A stretch of 40,478 nucleotides of DNA from an uncultured Litoreibacter sp. (GTDB lineage: Bacteria; Pseudomonadota; Alphaproteobacteria; Rhodobacterales; Rhodobacteraceae), in contig CALHHY010000029.1 of assembly GCA_938030665.1 (NCBI GenBank), positions 1 to 40,478 on the forward strand, in the 5' to 3' direction. Both the position numbers and the translations under genes were made by a program. This document shows, in pieces, positions 8,275 to 16,662 of the stretch. The notes under the pieces are model-generated. The model searched no databases, was not told where the DNA came from, and saw only the letters and a program-made list of their open reading frames with translations. Every line of letters starts with the position of its first letter. The stretch's first letter is position 1.

Positions 8275-10167
8275 GTGGAATCCTTCCTGTTTCAATCGAC
8301 AATCTACCTGCTGGCGGCCTGCGCGGCGGTTCCTCTTGCGGTGCGGTTGGGCTTGGGCTCCGTGCTGGGCTATCTGGTGGCAGGCGTCATCATCGGCCCC
8401 GTGGCCGGGCTGGTCGGCTCCGAGACGGAAAGTCTGCAGCATTTCGCGGAGTTCGGCGTCGTGATGATGCTCTTCATCATCGGGCTGGAGCTGGAGCCGC
8501 GCGCACTTTGGGACATGCGACACAAGCTGATCGGGCTGGGCGGCTTGCAGGTCTCTGTCACCACGCTGCTGATTGCAGGGGCTGCCATGGCGCTTGGCCA
8601 ACCCACCTCCATGGCCATCGCCATCGGGATGATCTTCGCGCTCTCCTCCACCGCCATCGTTCTGCAGACCCTCAATGAAAAAGAGCTGATGAATACCGGC
8701 GGGGGCCGCTCTGCCTTCTCGGTGTTGCTGACGCAGGATATCGCGGTGATCCCGATGCTGATCGCGCTGCCTTTGCTGGCCATTGCCGGGCTCAACGCGG
8801 GCGGGGATGACGGGCACGGCAGCGGGCATGGCGAGGATAACGGCACCGGCCACGCAGCGGAGGCCGTGATGTCGCTGGTTGACACGCTGCCGGGCTGGGG
8901 CGTCATGCTAGTCACCCTTGGCGCGGTGGTCGCGGTAATCCTGGGCGGCTATTTCTTTACCCGTCCGATTTTTCGCTACATTGGCTGGGCCAAGCTGCGC
9001 GAGATGCACACCGCGGTGGCGCTGCTGTTTGTTGTCGGCGTTGCCGCGCTGATGCTGCTCGTGGGCCTCTCCCCGGCACTTGGCACGTTTCTTGCGGGTG
9101 TGGTGCTTGCCAACTCCGAGTTCCGCCATGAGCTTGAAGCCGATATCGAGCCGTTCAAGGGCCTACTGCTGGGGCTGTTCTTCATCACCGTCGGTGCGGG
9201 CATCAATTTCGCAGTGCTTTTCAGCGCGCCTGCCACGATCATTGGGCTGACCATTGGCGTGATGGCAATCAAAGCCGCGGTGCTTTTCATTCTCGCGCTA
9301 ATCTTCAAAATCCGCTCCCGCGACAAAATACTTTTCACGCTCAGCCTGGCCCAGGCCGGCGAGTTCGGCTTCGTCCTTGTCAGCTTCGCTGTGCAGCAAG
9401 ACGTGATCCCCCGCGCCCTGTCGGAGACGCTGCTGCTGGTCGTCGCGCTTTCCATGCTGCTGACCCCGCTTTTGTTCATCCTCCATGACCGGATGGCTCG
9501 GCGCATGAGCCACGCGGGCAGCCAACAGGAAGCCGACGATATTGACGAGAAAGGTGCGGTGATCATCGCAGGCATCGGGCGGTTCGGGCAGGTGGTCAAC
9601 CGGCTGGTCACGCAATCGGGCTTCAAGACGACCGTACTGGATCACGACCTAGAAACGATCGAGCTGATGCGCCGCTTTGGCTTCAAGGGCTTCTTTGGCG
9701 ATCCCACCCGCCCGGATCTGCTCCATTCAGCGGGGCTGGATGAGGCATCGGTCCTCGTCGTCGCACTGGATGACCGTGACGCCGCGCTGAAGCTTGTGAG
9801 CTATGCGCGAAGCAAACGCCCCGATATCCACATCATCGCCCGCGCCTATGACCGCGCCATGGTGTTCCGCCTGTTTCGCGCCGGTGCCAATGATATCGTG
9901 CGGGAGATGTTTGACAGCAGCCTGCGTGCGGGCCGCTACGTGCTCGAAAATATGGGCCTCACCGAATACGAGGCGCATCGACAAACCACGACTTTTTACG
10001 ACATGGACCGTGACGGGCTGAAACAGCTGGCCGAGCTCTGGCGCGATGATATCGCGGCGCGCGACAATAAACCCTATATCGATAAGGCGCAGGAGCTGAA
10101 CCGAGACCTCGAAGCAGCCCTGCTGGGGATGATGAACGCGCGTGCAAGCACGGACGCCGCTGAATAG
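8275..10167 (+). CDS. CPA2 monovalent cation:proton antiporter, KefB/KefC type
   Basis: A 630-residue CPA2 transporter with about 12 membrane helices in the first ~400 residues, followed by a TrkA-N (RCK) domain starting at GAVIIAGIGRFGQVVNRLV. The RCK domain binds nucleotides or glutathione adducts and gates K+ efflux in Kef systems. I chose GTG at 8275. It gives MESFLFQSTIYLLAA, the usual short N-terminus before helix 1, and GGCGGAG sits about 9 bases upstream. An ATG at 8236 lies inside a hairpin and would add 13 atypical residues. A His/Gly/Asp-rich cytoplasmic loop (DDGHGSGHGEDNGTGH) interrupts the membrane domain. No KefF/KefG-type ancillary gene is adjacent. Confidence 0.92.
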   Translation: MESFLFQSTIYLLAACAAVPLAVRLGLGSVLGYLVAGVIIGPVAGLVGSETESLQHFAEFGVVMMLFIIGLELEPRALWDMRHKLIGLGGLQVSVTTLLIAGAAMALGQPTSMAIAIGMIFALSSTAIVLQTLNEKELMNTGGGRSAFSVLLTQDIAVIPMLIALPLLAIAGLNAGGDDGHGSGHGEDNGTGHAAEAVMSLVDTLPGWGVMLVTLGAVVAVILGGYFFTRPIFRYIGWAKLREMHTAVALLFVVGVAALMLLVGLSPALGTFLAGVVLANSEFRHELEADIEPFKGLLLGLFFITVGAGINFAVLFSAPATIIGLTIGVMAIKAAVLFILALIFKIRSRDKILFTLSLAQAGEFGFVLVSFAVQQDVIPRALSETLLLVVALSMLLTPLLFILHDRMARRMSHAGSQQEADDIDEKGAVIIAGIGRFGQVVNRLVTQSGFKTTVLDHDLETIELMRRFGFKGFFGDPTRPDLLHSAGLDEASVLVVALDDRDAALKLVSYARSKRPDIHIIARAYDRAMVFRLFRAGANDIVREMFDSSLRAGRYVLENMGLTEYEAHRQTTTFYDMDRDGLKQLAELWRDDIAARDNKPYIDKAQELNRDLEAALLGMMNARASTDAAE

Positions 10168-10171
10168 CCTG

Positions 10172-10275
10172 CATCACTGCTTCACAAATACTCTGGGTGG
10201 TTGCCCGCGTGGCGGAGGGCAAAGCCCTCCAAGAACGCGAAAACATCGTGGCGCGGCGCAGCCGCGACAATCAGG
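10172..10275 (+). repeat. Dispersed intergenic repeat, copy 1
   Basis: This ~105-bp element fills the space between two convergent genes. It begins CATCACTGCTTCA and continues through AATACTCTGGG and GGCGGAGGG, then ends near CAGGTCA. It contains two hairpins: GGAGGGC/GCCCTCC (10214-10220 with 10224-10230) and CGCGGC/GCCGCG (10252-10257 with 10261-10266). A second copy in the same orientation is at 13716-13822. By eye about three quarters of aligned bases match; the hairpin loops and outer parts vary most. It has no coding potential. Confidence 0.8.
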
Positions 10276-11289
10276 TCAACCGCCGTCCGCGACGCCCGCT
10301 TCGGCAAATGTGGCCATGCCCGAATGACAGGCAATCGCGCCTTGCAGGATGCCAATGGCCAGCGCCCCGCCAGACCCCTCACCCAGACGCAGGCCCAAAG
10401 ACAAAAGCGGCTCATTGCCAATGCCGTCAAGCAGCCGTCTATGCGCGCCTTCAGCGGACAGATGCCCCGCAACCGCATGATCCAAAGCTCCCTTATGGGC
10501 CTTCTCCAGCACCGCCGCCGCCGCAGTGCAAATGAACCCGTCCAGGATCACAGGAATGCCATACGCGCGCGCGCCTGCAATCGCCCCTGCCATCGCAGCC
10601 AGCTCCCGGCCGCCAAGGCAGCGCAGCACCTCCAGCGGGTCGGACAACGCGTGCAACGCCAGCCCCTCATTCACGACGCGCGCTTTGACGGCCAGCCCGG
10701 CATCATCAACTCCAGTGCCGCGGCCGACCCAATCTTCTGCGGGGCCGCCAAACAGCGCCGCACCGATGGCCGCCGCCGAGGTCGTGTTGCCGATCCCCAT
10801 TTCGCCTGTCACAAGCAAATCCGCCTCCGGGTCCACCGCATCCCAACCCGTATGCAAGGCGGCGACAACCTCCGCCTCACTCATCGCGGGGCCTTGGGTG
10901 AAATCTGCAGTTGGGGTTTCCAGCGACAGGGCATGCACATCCAGCTTTGCCCCGAAGGCCCGGCACAGCTGGTTGATGGCAGCGCCGCCATGTTCGAAAT
11001 TGGCGACCATCTGTGCGGTGACCTCTGCCGGGAAGGCGGACACCCCTTGCGCGGTGACCCCGTGGTTGCCGGCAAAGATAATGACCTGAGGCGCGGTGAT
11101 CTGCGGTTGAGCCTCCCCCCGCCAGGAGGCATACCAGATAGCCAGCTCCTCTAGCCGCCCCAATGCGCCGGGCGGTTTGGTCAGCTGGCCGTTGCGCGCC
11201 TCAGCCGCCTCGAAAGCCTGCGCATCCGCGCTTCTTTGGCCCGCAAGCAGGTCGTTGAACTCGGAAAGGCTGTTAAATGGCGCGGGCAT
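10276..11289 (-). CDS. cobT: Nicotinate-nucleotide--dimethylbenzimidazole phosphoribosyltransferase
   Basis: This 337-residue enzyme makes alpha-ribazole phosphate from nicotinate mononucleotide and 5,6-dimethylbenzimidazole, the lower-ligand step of cobalamin assembly. Family motifs are all present: [15 protein letters not shown] near residue 36, [20 protein letters not shown] and GRGTGVDD. The C-terminal MATFAEAGV carries a glutamate in the position expected for the catalytic base. The length is normal. It is divergent from cobS, the enzyme that uses its product, with about 75 bases between the starts. Confidence 0.96.
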   Translation of the reverse strand: MPAPFNSLSEFNDLLAGQRSADAQAFEAAEARNGQLTKPPGALGRLEELAIWYASWRGEAQPQITAPQVIIFAGNHGVTAQGVSAFPAEVTAQMVANFEHGGAAINQLCRAFGAKLDVHALSLETPTADFTQGPAMSEAEVVAALHTGWDAVDPEADLLVTGEMGIGNTTSAAAIGAALFGGPAEDWVGRGTGVDDAGLAVKARVVNEGLALHALSDPLEVLRCLGGRELAAMAGAIAGARAYGIPVILDGFICTAAAAVLEKAHKGALDHAVAGHLSAEGAHRRLLDGIGNEPLLSLGLRLGEGSGGALAIGILQGAIACHSGMATFAEAGVADGG

Positions 11290-11363
11290 CGGGGGCTCGT
11301 TTCTTTGATTGTGTTGTGCCCTTCCTAGCCTTAGCGTCAGCCGACCAAAAGACCCTCAGCGCC

Positions 11364-12164
11364 ATGGAGCGTCAGAAAACCGACATGCCCCAACCTTCGC
11401 CGAAACTGATGTGGAATGACGTGCTGATCGCGCTGCAGCTGCTGACGCGGTTGCCTGTCCCGGACGCCGATTGGAGCCGCACCGACCGCCCCCCCGCAAC
11501 CGCCGCCTGGGCCTACCCGCTGGCAGGCGCAATCGCCTCGCTGCCCGCCATCATCGTAGCGCTTCTTTGCCAATGGCTGCCCCTCGCGGCACCGATCTCA
11601 GCAGGCCTGATCCTCGCCGCACTGATAATGGCAACGGGCGCGCTGCATGAAGACGGGCTGGCGGATTGTGCAGACGGGTTCTGGGGCGGGCATGCGCGGG
11701 AACGGCGGCTGGAGATCATGAAAGACAGCGCGATCGGCACCTATGGGGTGCTTTCGCTGATCCTTGTCGTGGGCCTGAAATGGGCGGCCCTGACCCATCT
11801 GCTTGAACAGGAAAGCGCGCCGTATTTTCTGCTGGCTGCCGCCATGCTGTCCCGCGCGGCGCTCAGCCTCGTCATGGCCTGCCTTCCCCATGCACGCGAT
11901 CGCGGCCTGGCGCATGCCACGGGAAAACCGGGGATGGCAACCGTGGCGGTCGCACTGGCCAGCGCTGTGCTTGTGTCAGCACTCGTTTTGAGTACGGACT
12001 CGCTTCTCGCGGCCATGTTCGCGGCCGCGGCTGCTGCCCTGGCTTCAGCAGCCGTTGCGCGCCAAAAGATTGGCGGCCAAACCGGCGACGTTCTGGGTGC
12101 CGTTCAACAGCTCAGCGAGCTCGCCGTCTGGATCGCCATCGCGGCCTTAGCCTCCGCACTATGA
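11364..12164 (+). CDS. cobS: Adenosylcobinamide-GDP ribazoletransferase
   Basis: This membrane enzyme (266 residues from this start) joins adenosylcobinamide-GDP to alpha-ribazole (phosphate), the last major step of cobalamin synthesis. Signatures are LQLLTRLPVP near the N-terminus, ALHEDGLADCADGFWGG (Asp-rich, likely metal-binding) and DSAIGTYG. Several hydrophobic helices follow. The open frame reaches back to 11277 and would overlap the divergent cobT start, which is unlikely. ATG codons at 11364, 11385 and 11409 are all possible and none has a strong ribosome site, so the start is uncertain by up to 15 codons. No cobalamin riboswitch is visible in the short divergent region. Confidence 0.93.
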   Translation: MERQKTDMPQPSPKLMWNDVLIALQLLTRLPVPDADWSRTDRPPATAAWAYPLAGAIASLPAIIVALLCQWLPLAAPISAGLILAALIMATGALHEDGLADCADGFWGGHARERRLEIMKDSAIGTYGVLSLILVVGLKWAALTHLLEQESAPYFLLAAAMLSRAALSLVMACLPHARDRGLAHATGKPGMATVAVALASAVLVSALVLSTDSLLAAMFAAAAAALASAAVARQKIGGQTGDVLGAVQQLSELAVWIAIAALASAL

Positions 12165-12170
12165 CCGAAA

Positions 12171-12199
12171 CGAAAAATGCCGCCCCGATCCGGGACGGC
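12171..12199 (-). terminator. Intrinsic terminator of carD
   Basis: GCCG-C-CCCG (12179-12187) pairs with CGGG-A-CGGC (12191-12199) with one internal mismatch and a 3-base loop. On the minus strand the stem is followed by CATTTTTCGTTTCGG, a good T-rich tail. It lies 25 bases past the carD stop, in the short gap behind the convergent cobS. Confidence 0.7.
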
Positions 12200-12224
12200 G
12201 CAAACCTCTTGAAGTGTCAAACGC

Positions 12225-12734
12225 TCAGGCAGCCGCGCGGCTGACCAGAACGTCGTCAATCTCTTTCATTGCAGAAGGTTCATCATTTCCCTGAACAGCC
12301 GCAATTTCGCGTGTCAGCCGCTCCAACGCCGCTTCGTAAAGCTGACGCTCGGAATAGGACTGCTCCCGTTGGTCGCCATGGCGATGCAGGTCGCGCACCA
12401 CCTCGGCAATGGCAATCAGATCACCAGAATTGATTTTCTGTTCATATTCCTGCGCCCGACGCGACCACATGGCACGCTTCACGCGGGCCTTTCCTTTCAG
12501 CGTCTTGAACGCCTGCGAGACAAGGTCAGGCGAGGATAGCGGGCGCATGCCCACTTCCAGCGCTTTGTGCGTCGGCACGCGCAGCGTCATCTTGTCTTTC
12601 TCGAAAGAAACGACAAAAAGCTCAAGCTCGATGCCGGCCACTTCCTGGGTCTCGATATTTACGATTTTGCCCACGCCGTGCGCCGGATAGACGACAAACT
12701 CGTCCGGGCTAAAATCCTGCTTTTTCTTGCTCAT
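12225..12734 (-). CDS. carD: CarD/CdnL-family RNA polymerase-binding regulator
   Basis: A 169-residue CarD-family protein. The N-terminal RNA polymerase interaction domain begins FSPDEFVVYPAHGVGKI, the family hallmark. The helical C-terminal DNA-binding domain contains KARVKRAMWSRRAQEYEQKI with the tryptophan known to contact the upstream edge of the transcription bubble. CarD/CdnL proteins stabilise the open complex, notably at rRNA promoters. The ATG follows GAAAGAGAG. It lies on the same strand as fdxA, the S4 gene and the helicase but has its own ~220-base upstream region, so it is probably transcribed separately. Confidence 0.95.
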   Translation of the reverse strand: MSKKKQDFSPDEFVVYPAHGVGKIVNIETQEVAGIELELFVVSFEKDKMTLRVPTHKALEVGMRPLSSPDLVSQAFKTLKGKARVKRAMWSRRAQEYEQKINSGDLIAIAEVVRDLHRHGDQREQSYSERQLYEAALERLTREIAAVQGNDEPSAMKEIDDVLVSRAAA

Positions 12735-12956
12735 ATACGCTCTCTTTCACAGCGAAACGGACAGGGCCGCAGAGTGTACTGCGGTCTCATCCGTTAACAT
12801 GTCCAATCAGATGAAGAACGCGGTCCCAGAGCAGCTATCGGTGCCGCCCCGCATTCTCAGCTTGGGTTCAACATACCATAAAACCGAAGCCGTTGAAAGG
12901 CGGGCAAAAACCCTACAGGGCAAGGCGTATACGTCGAGCTGGAAAAGGGCCGCGAA

Positions 12957-13292
12957 TCAGCCGCCCTCGCCAGCATTTTCCGAAAAGAGCTCCATTTTGC
13001 CCTCTTTGCCGTCCATTTCTTCGGCAGTCGGCAGCGGGTCTTTCTTGGTGATGATCACCGGCCACAGCTCGGAATATTTGCGGTTGAACTCCACCCATTT
13101 ATCCATATCCGGCTCCGTATCCGGGCGGATCGCGTCAGCAGGGCATTCTGGCTCGCACACGCCGCAGTCAATGCACTCGTCGGGGTGGATCACCAGCATG
13201 TTCTCCCCCTCGTAGAAGCAGTCCACAGGGCAAACCTCGACGCAGTCGGTGTATTTGCAGGCGATGCAGGCGTCGTTGACAATATAGGTCAT
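12957..13292 (-). CDS. fdxA: Seven-iron ferredoxin FdxA
   Basis: A 111-residue ferredoxin of the Azotobacter FdI type, holding one [3Fe-4S] and one [4Fe-4S] cluster. Cys9, Cys17 and Cys50 match the 3Fe ligands, and Cys21, Cys40, Cys43 and Cys46 match the 4Fe ligands ([14 protein letters not shown] and [12 protein letters not shown]). The C-terminal extension is the usual alphaproteobacterial one. The ATG lacks a strong ribosome site. It follows the S4 gene by 51 bases on the same strand and is probably co-transcribed with it. Confidence 0.96.
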   Translation of the reverse strand: MTYIVNDACIACKYTDCVEVCPVDCFYEGENMLVIHPDECIDCGVCEPECPADAIRPDTEPDMDKWVEFNRKYSELWPVIITKKDPLPTAEEMDGKEGKMELFSENAGEGG

Positions 13293-13343
13293 GGGCGTTG
13301 TCCGATATTCTTGGTTGCGCCTGTCGTAATGCGCCCCGCGCGA

Positions 13344-13718
13344 TCAATCAAGCGGGGGCTTGTGCGAAAGGTCCAACCTGCGGCGATCTTTCTTGGTCGG
13401 ACGACCTTTTCCCCAGGGCGTGACCTCGCGCGGAACCTTTTTCTCAAAAACGGTCTTGTCGAGGTAAAGCGTCTGAGCCTCCGCGGCTGGCCCGCGCCGG
13501 CTGCCGCAGGCCTGCACCACCACCACCCGCGTCTGGCTCGCCTGCGGAAAGGTGATCCCGTCCCCTTCCCCCACCTGAAAGGAGGGCTTGGCAATCTTCA
13601 GGCTGTTGACCCGTACACTACCCGCCTTGACGACAGCCGCCGCCAGTGTCCGTGTCTTGAAAAACCGCGCCTGCCACAGCCATTTGTCCAACCGGATGGT
13701 CTCGCGCTTTTCTTCCAT
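13344..13718 (-). CDS. S4-domain RNA-binding protein (Hsp15-like)
   Basis: This 124-residue protein starts MEEKRETIRLDKWLWQARFFK and carries one S4 RNA-binding domain (residues ~8-65, RLDKWLWQ...KAGSVRVNSLKIAKPS). A basic C-terminal tail follows (PWGKGRPTKKDRRRLDL). The E. coli relative Hsp15 (HslR) binds stalled 50S subunits carrying nascent chains. The frame is open to 13790, but the longer form would read through the intergenic repeat (MFCAPGGFHPPPRG), so I use the ATG at 13718. That start codon is the edge of repeat copy 2, so the 5' leader of this gene is made of repeat sequence. Confidence 0.88.
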   Translation of the reverse strand: MEEKRETIRLDKWLWQARFFKTRTLAAAVVKAGSVRVNSLKIAKPSFQVGEGDGITFPQASQTRVVVVQACGSRRGPAAEAQTLYLDKTVFEKKVPREVTPWGKGRPTKKDRRRLDLSHKPPLD

Positions 13719-13822
13719 CACTGCTTCAGAAAATACTCTGGGAGGGGGCCCGCGCGGCGGAGGGTGAAACCCTCCAGGAGCGCAAAACATGATGCGCGCC
13801 GCAGGCGCACCTGAAGGTCACC
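13716..13822 (+). repeat. Dispersed intergenic repeat, copy 2
   Basis: This second copy of the element at 10172-10275 lies between the S4 gene start and the helicase stop. It opens CATCACTGCTTCA, then AATACTCTGGG, CGGCGGAGGG and AAAACAT, and ends near AGGTCA. The main hairpin is kept with compensating changes: GGAGGGT/ACCCTCC (13759-13765 with 13769-13775). A second hairpin pairs TGCGC (13793-13797) with GCGCA (13805-13809). The paired change in the main stem (C-G to T-A) suggests selection for structure. Its first three bases are the complement of the S4 start codon. Confidence 0.8.
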
Positions 13823-13828
13823 GGCGAC

Positions 13829-16630
13829 TCACTCTTTCTTCAGCCCCATCAAGGCGGCGGCGAAAGGATTGTCGGGGTCGATGGCTTTTTCTTTCTTGGG
13901 CGGGCGGGCCTTGAAGGTCTGCGCCTTGTCATTGCGCGGCCCCTTGCTTTTCGGCTTGCCGCGCGGCGCGGGTTTGCCGCCTTCCTTGCGCGGGCGTCCG
14001 CCTTGCGGTTTTGCGACCCGGTTTCCGCCCCAGCGGAACGTGTAGAACACCTCCATCTCCGGCCCCGCATCAACACTGGCGTCGCTCACCACCCCATCAA
14101 CAGCCGCTTCGGCTGGCGCATCAGGTGTCGTCTCGGCGGCTGGCGCTTCCGCACCCTCCTCGACAGAGGTGGTTTCTTCCGTCGCAGCAGCTTCTTCCGC
14201 GGCTGGCGCCTGAGCTGTTTCAGTTGCCACCGGAGCAGCTGCCGGTGCCGCTTTGACCTTCTCCCGCTCCCCCTTCTCGGCCTTGTATCCCAAACCGCCC
14301 ATCAGGTCGGCGAACTGCTCCAGCGTCATGCCTGTAATTGACAACATATCCGCCTTGGCCTCAAACCCGGCGCGCGAATTCTCGGCGCGCAGCTGATCGG
14401 CGAGGCGTTCAAGCATATCGATGCGGATCGCCCGCTCCCCGGACAGGCGGTAGCCGGCCTGCGTATAATATCCCTCAGGCGCGTCTTTCAGCGCGGGGAC
14501 AGTCACCAGACCGGGCGGCGGCGCCTCTGGGAAATCGCTCAACCCTTGTTGCAACGACCACAGCACCAGACGCAGCCGGGTCGGTGCGGGCTTGAGCAGC
14601 AGCGGCATGAAGATGGTGAACTGGCCAAAGCGAATGCCGTGTTTGCGCAGCGCGCCGCGGGCGTCCTGATCCAGTTCCTTGACCTCGCCCATCACCTGAT
14701 CGCGGCGCAATACGCCAAGCGCCTCGACCATGCGGAAGGCAAACCCCTTGGCCAGACCGGTCAGGGTCTCGTCCTTCGACATCGCAACCATCGGCTCAAA
14801 GGCGGAGGCGATCTTGCGGTCGATGAAATGCTGCAGGCGGCGTTTGACCTTCTCGGCCACATCCGCGCCGGCCTCTTCGTCCACAAAAGGCTCGATCCCC
14901 GGTTTCAGCGGCTCGTCACCCTTGACCAGCTTGCCCACGGCCATGTCGCCCCACATCAGGCCGCCCTGTTCGGTGAAATCCATCTCGGTGTCGGGAGCGT
15001 TGTAGAACTTGTCCGCGCGCAGGTTGAAATGCGGGGCAAGCGCCGCAACAGCCGCCTGTTTCAGCGTTTTGGCCTCGTCGGGCGAAGAAGACGCATCCTG
15101 CCTGAACCGGAACCCGTCCAGACGGCCGATCATCTCCCCTTCGACCGTCACTTCACCCTTGTCGTTCACGTCAGCCACGAGGCTCTCCTTCTGTTTCAAC
15201 CGCCGCATCAGCACCGAAGTGCGCCGGTCGACAAATCTTTGCGTCAGCGCGCCATGCAGCGCATCCGACAATCGGTCTTCTACCGCACGGGTCTCCCCGC
15301 GCCAATGGCTTTCATCAGCCACCCAGCCCTTGCGCTGTGCGACATAGGTCCATGTCCGGATATAGGCGAGCCGTTTGGACAGCGTGTCGATATCCCCGTC
15401 AGAGCGGTCAATCCGTGCCATCTGCCGCGCCATGTAGTCCTGCGGCACCTGCCCTTTGTCATGCAGGTAGCCGTAAATGACCTCCAGCATATTGGCGTGC
15501 TCGCCAGACGAAATCCCCCGGAAATCGGGGATTCGGCAGACATCCCATAAAAGCTTCACATCCTGCGGTGTGGTCGTGCGCGCCGCGACCTCGGGCGCAT
15601 CGCGGAGCGCTTTCAGCGCCACGACGTCATCCGCATCACGGGCGCGGCTCAGCCATTCATCATCCGTGCGCTGCTCCAGCGATCTAATCAGCCGGTCGAC
15701 AGAGCCGAATTCCAGCCGGTCATTGCGCCATTGCAGCTTGGTCACCGGGCGGAATTTCGATTGCAGGATGGCTTGCACCACCTGGTCATCCAGCGCCCGT
15801 GCCTCCCCTGTCACTCCAAAGCTGCCGGGTTTCATGTAGCGCCCTGCCCGGCCCGCAATCTGGGCCAGCTCATTTGGATGAAGCGGGCGCATCCGCCGTC
15901 CGTCGAATTTTTCTAATGCGGAGAAGGCGACATGGTTGATATCAAGGTTCAGCCCCATGCCAATCGCATCGGTCGCCACGAGGTAATCGACGTCGCCGTT
16001 CTGGTACATCTCTACCTGCGCGTTGCGGGTGCGCGGGCTGAGCGCGCCCATAACAACCGCGCAGCCGCCCTTCTGGCGGCGGATCAGCTCCGCAATTGCG
16101 TAGACGTTTTCGACCGAGAACCCGACAATGGCGGAGCGTGGCTTGAGCCGGCTGATCTTCTTTGAACCGGTGTAGCTTAGCTCTGAGAACCGTTCGCGCT
16201 TCATAAACTGCGCCCGCGGCTCCATCGCGGCAATGGCCGACCGCATCGTGTCGGCCCCCATGAAAAGCGTCTCAAGATGGCCGCGCGATTTCAGCAGGCG
16301 CTGCGTGAAAACATGGCCGCGTTCAGGGTCGGCGCAAAGCTGGATCTCGTCAATGCCCACGAAATCCGCGCCCATCCCCTCGGGCATCGCCTCCACGGTG
16401 CAGACCCAGTACTGCGCGCGTTCGGGCACGATCCGCTCTTCGCCGGTGACCAGCGCCACGACCGAAGGCCCGCGCAAGCCGACGATCCGGTCATAGACCT
16501 CGCGCGCCAGCAGCCGCAACGGCAGGCCGATCACACCTGTGCGGTGCGCCAGCATGCGTTCAATGGCGTAGTGGGTTTTACCGGTGTTGGTCGGTCCCAG
16601 GACCGCCGTCACCCGGGATTGGCCGGTCAT
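13829..16630 (-). CDS. SUV3-like DExH-box RNA helicase with long disordered tail
   Basis: A 933-residue helicase resembling mitochondrial SUV3. Walker A is GPTNTGKT (12-19), Walker B is DEIQ (94-97), and motif VI is QIAGRAGRY, followed by SUV3-type C-terminal regions. SUV3 unwinds RNA and, in mitochondria, works with PNPase in RNA decay. From about residue 770 the protein is low complexity: an Ala/Glu/Pro acidic stretch, a short EVFYTFRWGGNR segment, a Lys/Arg/Pro/Gly basic stretch, and a final DPDNPFAAALMGLKKE. This tail probably binds RNA or partner proteins. The ATG overlaps a normal context 32 bases after the TPR gene, and the S4 and fdxA genes follow on the same strand. Confidence 0.9.
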   Translation of the reverse strand: MTGQSRVTAVLGPTNTGKTHYAIERMLAHRTGVIGLPLRLLAREVYDRIVGLRGPSVVALVTGEERIVPERAQYWVCTVEAMPEGMGADFVGIDEIQLCADPERGHVFTQRLLKSRGHLETLFMGADTMRSAIAAMEPRAQFMKRERFSELSYTGSKKISRLKPRSAIVGFSVENVYAIAELIRRQKGGCAVVMGALSPRTRNAQVEMYQNGDVDYLVATDAIGMGLNLDINHVAFSALEKFDGRRMRPLHPNELAQIAGRAGRYMKPGSFGVTGEARALDDQVVQAILQSKFRPVTKLQWRNDRLEFGSVDRLIRSLEQRTDDEWLSRARDADDVVALKALRDAPEVAARTTTPQDVKLLWDVCRIPDFRGISSGEHANMLEVIYGYLHDKGQVPQDYMARQMARIDRSDGDIDTLSKRLAYIRTWTYVAQRKGWVADESHWRGETRAVEDRLSDALHGALTQRFVDRRTSVLMRRLKQKESLVADVNDKGEVTVEGEMIGRLDGFRFRQDASSSPDEAKTLKQAAVAALAPHFNLRADKFYNAPDTEMDFTEQGGLMWGDMAVGKLVKGDEPLKPGIEPFVDEEAGADVAEKVKRRLQHFIDRKIASAFEPMVAMSKDETLTGLAKGFAFRMVEALGVLRRDQVMGEVKELDQDARGALRKHGIRFGQFTIFMPLLLKPAPTRLRLVLWSLQQGLSDFPEAPPPGLVTVPALKDAPEGYYTQAGYRLSGERAIRIDMLERLADQLRAENSRAGFEAKADMLSITGMTLEQFADLMGGLGYKAEKGEREKVKAAPAAAPVATETAQAPAAEEAAATEETTSVEEGAEAPAAETTPDAPAEAAVDGVVSDASVDAGPEMEVFYTFRWGGNRVAKPQGGRPRKEGGKPAPRGKPKSKGPRNDKAQTFKARPPKKEKAIDPDNPFAAALMGLKKE

Positions 16631-16662
16631 GGGCGTCGCCTGCTCGGGGCCGTAGTGGCGCG

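Noticed and set aside
11290-11363. Cobalamin riboswitch between cobT and cobS
   Set aside because: The space is too short and no B12-box-like sequence is visible.
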